NCBI GenBank assembly: GCA_964579415.1 | Contig: CAZOGW010000117.1 | Coordinates: forward strand, 1-9,501 | Source: CAZOGW01 sp964579415 | GTDB lineage: Bacteria > Actinomycetota > Acidimicrobiia > Spongiisociales > UBA5794 | Length of the DNA: 9,501 nucleotides | Direction: 5' to 3' | Shown here: positions 1 to 3,907 of the stretch, piece by piece | Position numbering within the stretch: the stretch's first letter is position 1 | How the letters are laid out: each line of letters begins with the position of its first letter | Notes under the pieces: model-generated | The model's input: the letters and a program-made list of their open reading frames with translations, nothing else | Database searches by the model: none | What the model was told of the DNA's origin: nothing | Made by a program: the position numbers and the translations under genes

Positions 1-244
1 TCGACGCCCCCGCCACCAGACCGGCGATGTCGACGAACTCCATCGTCGTCGGCACCATCGCCTCCGGCTGCACGATGGCCGCCAGGGCGTCGAGCCGCTC
101 GTCGGGTACCGGGGCGATCCCGACATTGGGGTCGATGGTGGCGAACGGGTAGTTGGCGGCCAGCGCCCCGGCCGCGGGGAGGGCGTTGAACAGGGTCGAT
201 TTGCCCACGTTGGGCAGACCGACGATGCCGCACTTGAAACCCAT
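1..244 (-). CDS. ychF: YchF (OLA1-type P-loop ATPase/GTPase), N-terminal part
   Basis: The 5' 81 codons of ychF are present; the gene continues beyond the left edge. The translation begins MGFKCGIVGLPNVGKSTLF, nearly identical to the N-terminus of known YchF proteins. The G1/P-loop is GLPNVGKS (residues 9-16), the conserved NYPFATIDPNVG segment follows at residues 31-42, and the Walker B/G3 motif DIAG is at residues 72-75 within MEFVDIAGLV. YchF is a conserved cytoplasmic, ribosome-associated nucleotide hydrolase of the TRAFAC class. It prefers ATP because its G4 motif is non-canonical; that motif and the TGS domain lie outside the window. The ATG is supported by family alignment and by a GGAG nine bases upstream. 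It lies 90 bp downstream of kynU on the same strand, but it is a housekeeping gene and a functional link is not implied. Confidence 0.96.
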   Translation of the reverse strand, partial: MGFKCGIVGLPNVGKSTLFNALPAAGALAANYPFATIDPNVGIAPVPDERLDALAAIVQPEAMVPTTMEFVDIAGLVAGAS

Positions 245-253
245 GGGGTGACA

Positions 254-257
254 CTCC
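254..257 (-). promoter_or_regulatory. Ribosome binding site of ychF
   Basis: GGAG on the minus strand, nine bases before the ychF ATG. It supports the start chosen from homology and contrasts with the leaderless genes elsewhere in the window. Confidence 0.5.
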
Positions 258-297
258 GGAAGAAGTCGTGGGCCGCCGCTCAGGCCCGCCGGGAGGT

Positions 298-317
298 TAC
301 CCGGGATGCGCCGGGTA
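298..317 (-). terminator. Hairpin after kynU, possible U-tract-less terminator
   Basis: A perfect 7-bp inverted repeat, TACCCGG-N6-CCGGGTA, sits in the kynU-ychF gap, 17 bases past the kynU stop codon. No U-run follows, so it is not a classical intrinsic terminator, although high-GC actinobacteria often have such tail-less hairpins. A second, weaker arm pair (CGCCGG at 309-314 with CCGGCG at 329-334) could form an alternative structure. The hairpin overlaps a TAACCT (294-299, minus strand) that could serve as a -10 element for ychF. Function is inferred. Confidence 0.35.
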
Positions 318-334
318 GCGGCAGCCCGCCGGCG

Positions 335-1585
335 TCATGTCACCGTGGGCCGGTCGCCGGTGTAGCGGAGGTGAGAGCCGGAGTCGACGATCTCGACGAG
401 GGCGTCGACGGCTCGCTCCAGGTCGGCGAACGAGGTCGTCAGCGGGGCGATCCCCAGCCGCAGCAGGCGGGGCGGGCGGAAGTCGGGGAGGACCCGGTGG
501 TCGTTGATGAGCGCCAGGTCGATACCCAGCGCCTCGGGGTGGCCCAGCGACACGTGCGAGCCTCGCCGCTCCGGATCGGAGGGGGTCTGCAGGGTGAAGC
601 CGCGGCCGGCAAGGTCGGCCTCCCAGCGGTCGATGAGGTAGCCGGTCTGAGCCAGGGACTTCTCCCGCAGCGCCGGCATGCCCGCCTCGACCAGCATGTC
701 GACCCCGGGGCCGATGAGGTCCATCGAGAGCACCGGGGCGGTCCCGGTGAGGAAGCGGCGTATCCCCGATTCGGGGCGCGGCTCGGGGGCGAAGGCGAAC
801 GGGTCGGCGTGGCCCCACCACCCCCCGATCGGGTTCTCCAGGACGTCCTGCAGGTCCTCCCGGACGTAGAGGAACGCCGGCGAGCCCGGCCCGCCGTTGA
901 GGTACTTGTAGGTGCAACCCACGGCCAGGTCGGCGCCGGCCCCGGCGAGGTCGACCGGCACCGCCCCGGCGGCGTGGCACAGGTCCCACAACGCCAGCGC
1001 TCCGGCCTGGTGGGCGGCCGCCGTCAGCGACGCCATGTCGTAGAGGTAGCCCGACCCGTAGGTGACGTGCGACAGCGACAGCAGCGCCACGTCGCCGTCG
1101 AGGGCCGCCGCCAGCGCCTTTGTCGGGCCGTGGATGCCGTCGGTGGAGGGGATCACGTCCAACGTCACCGGCCAACCCACCGCGTCGGCCGCCGAGGCGA
1201 GGATGTAGAGGTCGGAGGGGAAGTTGAGGTCGTCGGTGACGATGCGGCCCCGCCCCGGGCGCGCCCGCAGCGCCGCCACCGCCAGCTTGTACAGGTTCAC
1301 CGAGGTGCCGTCCGCTACCGCCACCTCGCCGGCTCCGGCGCCGACGAGCGGGGCGATCCTGTCGCCGAGAGCCACCGGCAGGTCCCACCAGCCCTCGTTC
1401 CAGGAGCGGATCAGCCGCTCCCCCCACTGGCGCTCCACCACGTCGCGCGCCCGGTGGGCCGACTCGGCGGGCAACATACCCAGCGAGTTGCCGTCCAGGT
1501 ACACCAGATCCGGGTCGGTCACGACGAACCGCTCCCGGAAGCGCCGCAGCGGGTCGGTGGCGTCGAGGGCGGAAGGGTCGATCAC
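335..1585 (-). CDS. kynU: Kynureninase
   Basis: A 416-residue fold-type I PLP enzyme that hydrolyses L-kynurenine to anthranilate and L-alanine (or 3-hydroxykynurenine to 3-hydroxyanthranilate) in cytoplasmic tryptophan catabolism or quinolinate/NAD synthesis. Family marks visible: DGNSLG (31-36), NFPSD (121-125), the cofactor-contacting WDLCHAAGAVPVDL stretch starting at W200-D201, and the Schiff-base lysine K227 in CTYKYLNGGPGS. GGWWGH (254-259) and the C-terminal RLGIAPLTTSF segment are also present. Length is normal for bacterial kynureninase. The start is GTG at 1585. No Shine-Dalgarno is seen, but a TAGGCT lies seven bases upstream, pointing to a leaderless mRNA. No tryptophan 2,3-dioxygenase or kynurenine formamidase gene is visible, so the rest of the pathway must be elsewhere or absent. 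Cysteine desulfurase-like alternatives are excluded by the full set of kynureninase motifs. Confidence 0.95.
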   Translation of the reverse strand: MIDPSALDATDPLRRFRERFVVTDPDLVYLDGNSLGMLPAESAHRARDVVERQWGERLIRSWNEGWWDLPVALGDRIAPLVGAGAGEVAVADGTSVNLYKLAVAALRARPGRGRIVTDDLNFPSDLYILASAADAVGWPVTLDVIPSTDGIHGPTKALAAALDGDVALLSLSHVTYGSGYLYDMASLTAAAHQAGALALWDLCHAAGAVPVDLAGAGADLAVGCTYKYLNGGPGSPAFLYVREDLQDVLENPIGGWWGHADPFAFAPEPRPESGIRRFLTGTAPVLSMDLIGPGVDMLVEAGMPALREKSLAQTGYLIDRWEADLAGRGFTLQTPSDPERRGSHVSLGHPEALGIDLALINDHRVLPDFRPPRLLRLGIAPLTTSFADLERAVDALVEIVDSGSHLRYTGDRPTVT

Positions 1586-1587
1586 GC

Positions 1588-1616
1588 TCGGCAGCCTAGG
1601 CCGGACGGCGTACCCT
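1588..1616 (+). promoter_or_regulatory. Promoter of the 323-aa gene (leaderless)
   Basis: TCGGCA (1588-1593), 17-bp spacer, TACCCT (1611-1616). The -10 ends seven bases before the ATG at 1624, so transcription would start at or next to the start codon. TCGGCA matches TTGACA at four of six positions. It overlaps the oppositely directed kynU promoter, so the two genes may share regulation. Confidence 0.5.
1593..1598 (-). promoter_or_regulatory. -10 element of kynU (leaderless)
   Basis: TAGGCT on the minus strand ends seven bases before the kynU GTG. No Shine-Dalgarno sequence lies in the interval. A convincing -35 is not visible at 17-18 bp. The hexamer lies immediately inside the -35/-10 spacer of the divergent promoter. 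Confidence 0.45.
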
Positions 1617-1623
1617 CCCCGGC

Positions 1624-2595
1624 ATGGACACCATCCAGGAGCTGATCGAGGCCAGCGACCTCGACGAGTTGGTCAAGCTCATCGACCGCATGGCGACGGG
1701 AGCGGAGTGGGACGCCATCGGCACGCTCATCGAGCGCTGCGAAGAGGCCGTCGAGCGGGGCAAGCAGGTGTGGCCTGCCCGCCACTACGCCGAGTACCGG
1801 CTGGCCCGGGACGCTCCCGCCAAGATCGCCGCCTCGGTGGTGGCGCCCGGCGCCGGGCGCTTCGCCCCGGGCCCGCTGTGGGAGGTGGCCGCCTCCACCC
1901 ACACCTGGGCCGAGTTGGAGCCGTACGTCACCGCACCCGAGATGCGCTCTGTCATCGCCCAGGAGCGGGCGCTGCGAGGGGACGAGGTACCGGCCGACGC
2001 CGCCGGGCCCGGGCTGGAGATACCCCTGGCGCTGCAATCGTGGGAGCCGGAATACGCCACCGCCACCTACCGCGCCGACGGCGTCGACGTCCCCGGCCCC
2101 GAGGTTCCCGACCTGGAATGGGTCGACCTCGGCGATCCCGGCGAGCCCTCGGGTGAGGGCGGGGGGGCGGCGGCGCTGCTCGAGGTGGTGCGCCACTGGC
2201 TCGACGACTCCTCCGGCCGCGGCGAGGCCGTCGCCGTCGAGGGTCACGCCGAGGCCGCCATCCGCGCCCTCGGTCCGCACCGGGTGCGGCTCGTCGAGGT
2301 GCCGGCGGCGGTGGCGCTCGACGTCATGGCCTGGAGCGGCGCCGGCGGGGGAGCGTACGGCCGCCGCCGCGGCGCCCCGGCGGGCCGGGTCGCCGCCTGG
2401 TGGGCCGCCGCCTGCCTCCTCGGCCTGGACGATGCATGGCCGGTCGATCCCGCCGTGCTGGGGGAGGAACTGGCCACGCTGCGCTGGGTGGTGTGGGATC
2501 CCGGCGACCAGGCCACCGGCTGGGCCTACCACCTCGCCGTCGAGGACCCGGACGAGGACCTCGCCTGGGCGGTCAGCGCGGTCGACGCCAAGTAG
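1624..2595 (+). CDS. Hypothetical protein, 323 aa, cytoplasmic, acidic
   Basis: I do not recognise this protein with confidence. The first ~50 residues are predicted helical and charged (MDTIQELIEASDLDELVKLI...). A middle segment (120-185) is rich in Pro, Gly, Asp and Glu and looks like a linker. The C-terminal ~140 residues are the most structured: HWLDD at 191-195, a glycine/arginine patch GGGAYGRRRG at 241-250 running into AAWWAAACLLGL (257-268), then WVVWDPGDQATGWAYHL (288-304) and a tail EDPDEDLAWAV. The patch may mark a family core. I have a weak, untested recollection of actinobacterial proteins of unknown function (DUF6183-like) with similar C-termini. There is no signal peptide or clear membrane segment. 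ATG at 1624 is favoured because a TACCCT -10 lies seven bases upstream. Strong high-GC codon bias supports coding. It is divergent from kynU and ends 19 bp from the convergent PH gene. Confidence 0.85.
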   Translation: MDTIQELIEASDLDELVKLIDRMATGAEWDAIGTLIERCEEAVERGKQVWPARHYAEYRLARDAPAKIAASVVAPGAGRFAPGPLWEVAASTHTWAELEPYVTAPEMRSVIAQERALRGDEVPADAAGPGLEIPLALQSWEPEYATATYRADGVDVPGPEVPDLEWVDLGDPGEPSGEGGGAAALLEVVRHWLDDSSGRGEAVAVEGHAEAAIRALGPHRVRLVEVPAAVALDVMAWSGAGGGAYGRRRGAPAGRVAAWWAAACLLGLDDAWPVDPAVLGEELATLRWVVWDPGDQATGWAYHLAVEDPDEDLAWAVSAVDAK

Positions 2596-2614
2596 GCGGC
2601 AAGCCTGCGATCAC

Positions 2615-2989
2615 TCAGAGAACGAGGTCGCCGATCATTCGACCGATAGCTCTGATATCGGCCTTGCCGGCGAACTCCAGGCGAACCTTACCGAGGCCGC
2701 TGAACCAGAGCTCGAGTTCGGCGTCCCGATCGAAGGTGCCCGCCGTCTCGACGCTCCATGCCTGGATCTTGGAGTAAGGGAGAGAGCTGTAGTCGCGCTT
2801 CTTGCCCGTGATCCCTTGCACGTTGAGAGCTATCAGCCGCTTATCGGTGAAGACGACAGAGTCCCTGGTGCCCTTGAAGGCCAGGAATAGAGTCTCGCCG
2901 TCGACGAGGATGGCTTCGAGGTCGCCGCGGACAATATCGGGATCGATCGGACTCAGCTTGACGAAGGTGCTGTTCTGGAAGTCGATCAT
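2615..2989 (-). CDS. Bacterial PH-domain protein (bPH_1 family)
   Basis: A 124-residue protein that is essentially one PH-like domain. The diagnostic run is the SVVFTDKRLIALNVQGITGKK core (44-64) followed by YSSLPYSKIQAWSVETAG (67-84) and AELELWFSG (90-98). This is the strand order and wording of the bPH_1 family (Pfam PF08000; YvbH/YozO-like). Such proteins are small, cytoplasmic and of unknown function; oligomerisation or membrane/ligand binding is only presumed. There is no signal peptide or membrane helix. Base composition is unusual: 182 of 300 bases (61%) are G/C in 2641-2940, against 145 of 180 (81%) in 2341-2520 of the neighbouring gene. This may reflect horizontal acquisition. The ATG is preceded, six bases upstream, by TAGCCT, suggesting a leaderless transcript. 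Confidence 0.88.
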   Translation of the reverse strand: MIDFQNSTFVKLSPIDPDIVRGDLEAILVDGETLFLAFKGTRDSVVFTDKRLIALNVQGITGKKRDYSSLPYSKIQAWSVETAGTFDRDAELELWFSGLGKVRLEFAGKADIRAIGRMIGDLVL

Positions 2990-2995
2990 CCGTCG

Positions 2996-3001
2996 AGGCT
3001 A
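2996..3001 (-). promoter_or_regulatory. -10 element of the PH-domain gene (leaderless)
   Basis: TAGCCT on the minus strand ends six bases before the ATG, with no Shine-Dalgarno between. The expected -35 region (about 3019-3024) falls inside a GC palindrome and has no good match to TTGACA. Confidence 0.42.
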
Positions 3002-3011
3002 GCGACGACGT

Positions 3012-3025
3012 CCGGCCCGGGCCGG
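3012..3025. repeat. 14-bp perfect GC palindrome
   Basis: CCGGCCCGGGCCGG reads the same on both strands. It lies between the divergent PH-domain and membrane-protein genes and covers the -35 position expected for the PH gene. It could be an operator or a chance product of high GC. Confidence 0.5.
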
Positions 3026-3037
3026 GCCCAAAGGCTC

Positions 3038-3066
3038 TGGACCATGGGATGAAGCTCCCATAGGGT
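3038..3066 (+). promoter_or_regulatory. Promoter of the small membrane-protein gene (leaderless)
   Basis: TGGACC (3038-3043, four of six matches to TTGACA), 17-bp spacer, TAGGGT (3061-3066). The -10 ends seven bases before the GTG at 3074. An inverted repeat fills the spacer, so this promoter may be controlled by a DNA-binding regulator. Confidence 0.5.
3044..3061. repeat. Inverted repeat ATGGGA-N6-TCCCAT in promoter spacer
   Basis: A perfect 6-bp inverted repeat with a 6-base centre (TGAAGC). It occupies exactly the -35/-10 spacer and the first base of the -10 of the membrane-protein promoter, a common operator position. It could alternatively be a DNA hairpin; the predicted transcript starts downstream of it. 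Confidence 0.4.
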
Positions 3067-3073
3067 CAGAACG

Positions 3074-3469
3074 GTGGACAAGTCGACGAAGAAGCGAGCG
3101 CTGGTGGCGCTGAAGGCGCTCCACACCGTGATCTGGGCCACGGTGGAGGCCGCGGTGCTCTACCTGCTGTGGTCCGGCATCACGCGCCGCAGCGACCGGC
3201 GCGCCGCCATCACCGGGGCCGTGGTCGCCGCCGAGTCGGTCACGTTCCTCGCCAACGGAGCCCACTGCCCCCTCACCGCGCTCGCCGAGAAGCTCGGAGC
3301 CGAGCGTGGATCAGTGACGGACGTGTACCTGCCGAGATGGTTCGCCCACAACCTGCCCGCCATCCATGTGCCCGTCCTGATCGCCATCATCTGGCTGCAT
3401 GCGCGCAACCTGCGCGCAGGCGGAGCTACTACAGGGCCAGGCTCTGGTGCGCTACGTCGGGGTCGTTGA
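3074..3469 (+). CDS. Small polytopic membrane protein with NGxxCPLT motif
   Basis: A 131-residue inner-membrane protein of unknown function. Hydrophobic segments lie at about residues 13-35 (ALHTVIWATVEAAVLYLLW), 44-66 and 95-110 (AIHVPVLIAIIWLH). The second ends in NGAHCPLT (61-68), followed by an amphipathic stretch and DVYLPRWFAHN (83-93). The NG-x2-CPLT...D-x-YLP arrangement resembles a widespread family of small uncharacterised membrane proteins, with some likeness to DUF2784. This is recalled, not searched. The conserved Cys and polar residues at a membrane border suggest a functional site. The start is GTG, chosen because the TAGGGT -10 lies seven bases before it; there is no Shine-Dalgarno. 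The last ~13 codons overlap antiparallel with the 3' end of the ACT gene, and the low-complexity tail (ATTGPGSGALRRGR) is probably not part of the conserved fold. Confidence 0.82.
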   Translation: MDKSTKKRALVALKALHTVIWATVEAAVLYLLWSGITRRSDRRAAITGAVVAAESVTFLANGAHCPLTALAEKLGAERGSVTDVYLPRWFAHNLPAIHVPVLIAIIWLHARNLRAGGATTGPGSGALRRGR

Positions 3470-3809
3470 CGGCTATGGCGAACTGCATGGAGTCGCCGTT
3501 GGTGTGAAGCAGGTACATGGCGTCGATGTTGACGCCGGTCTCGGCCAGCGACTCGGTGAGGCCGGCCAGGGCGCCGGGGCGGTTGGGGACGATGGTGGCC
3601 ACCACACGGTGCTCGTCGTAGGAGAGGCCGGCGTTGCCCAGGACCCGTCGTGCAGCCTCCTTGTCGTCGGCCATGAGGCGGACCACGCCCATTTCGCCTT
3701 CGGAGAACGCCGCCAGAGCCTCGATGTTCACCCCGGCGTCCGAGAGCTGCCGTGTCAGCGTGGCGAGCTGCCCGGGACGGTTGGCCAGGTACACCGTGAA
3801 CTCCGTCAT
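3429..3809 (-). CDS. Tandem ACT-domain protein (putative amino-acid-binding regulator)
   Basis: A 126-residue protein made of two ACT domains and nothing else. The first (about 1-66) begins FTVYLANRPGQLATLTRQL and continues DAGVNIEALAAF. The second (about 70-126) repeats the pattern with VVATIVPNRPGALAGLTESL and ETGVNIDAMYLL. The RPG loops and the G-V-N-I strand are the classical ligand-binding features of ACT domains, which usually bind amino acids at dimer interfaces. No catalytic domain is attached, so a sensory or regulatory role is inferred; target and ligand are unknown. I chose ATG 3809 because it starts the first ACT strand and a TATGCT -10 ends six bases before it. A TTG at 3836 would add nine residues and lies upstream of that -10. 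The gene ends in two consecutive in-frame TAG codons (3429-3431, then 3426-3428). It overlaps the membrane-protein gene tail-to-tail by 41 bp. Confidence 0.88.
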   Translation of the reverse strand: MTEFTVYLANRPGQLATLTRQLSDAGVNIEALAAFSEGEMGVVRLMADDKEAARRVLGNAGLSYDEHRVVATIVPNRPGALAGLTESLAETGVNIDAMYLLHTNGDSMQFAIAVNDPDVAHQSLAL

Positions 3810-3815
3810 ATCCAC

Positions 3816-3821
3816 AGCATA
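3816..3821 (-). promoter_or_regulatory. -10 element of the ACT-protein gene (leaderless)
   Basis: TATGCT on the minus strand ends six bases before the ATG at 3809, with GTGGAT between. There is no Shine-Dalgarno. The -35 is not obvious. It is divergent from the dnaE2 promoter; the -10 hexamers are about 73 bp apart, so one LexA dimer would not necessarily control both. Confidence 0.5.
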
Positions 3822-3878
3822 CGTCCCCGCTCCCAACCGCGCAGCGGGAAATCTCCGCGCCCTACTGGATACTGCTTC

Positions 3879-3892
3879 CGAACATATGTTCG
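3879..3892. promoter_or_regulatory. LexA operator (SOS box) of dnaE2
   Basis: CGAACATATGTTCG is a perfect 14-bp palindrome and fits the Gram-positive/actinobacterial LexA consensus GAAC-N4-GTTC. It ends two bases before the dnaE2 -10, inside the -35/-10 spacer, where bound LexA would block RNA polymerase. The downstream gene belongs to a family that is DNA-damage-induced in mycobacteria and Caulobacter, which strongly supports the call. Confidence 0.93.
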
Positions 3893-3894
3893 AC

Positions 3895-3900
3895 TATCCT
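3895..3900 (+). promoter_or_regulatory. -10 element of dnaE2 (leaderless)
   Basis: TATCCT ends seven bases before the dnaE2 ATG; the interval CACCTCC has no Shine-Dalgarno. The -35 expected at 3872-3877 (CTGCTT) is weak. The element directly follows the LexA box. Confidence 0.6.
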
Positions 3901-3907
3901 CACCTCC

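Noticed and set aside
248..1645. A 465-codon open frame on the plus strand opposite kynU
   Set aside because: Low-complexity Arg/Gly/Val/Gln-rich antisense shadow; kynU has all its catalytic motifs on the other strand.
3810..3836. TTG at 3836 as start of the ACT protein
   Set aside because: The extra nine residues precede the first ACT strand, and the -10 hexamer TATGCT would then lie inside the coding region.
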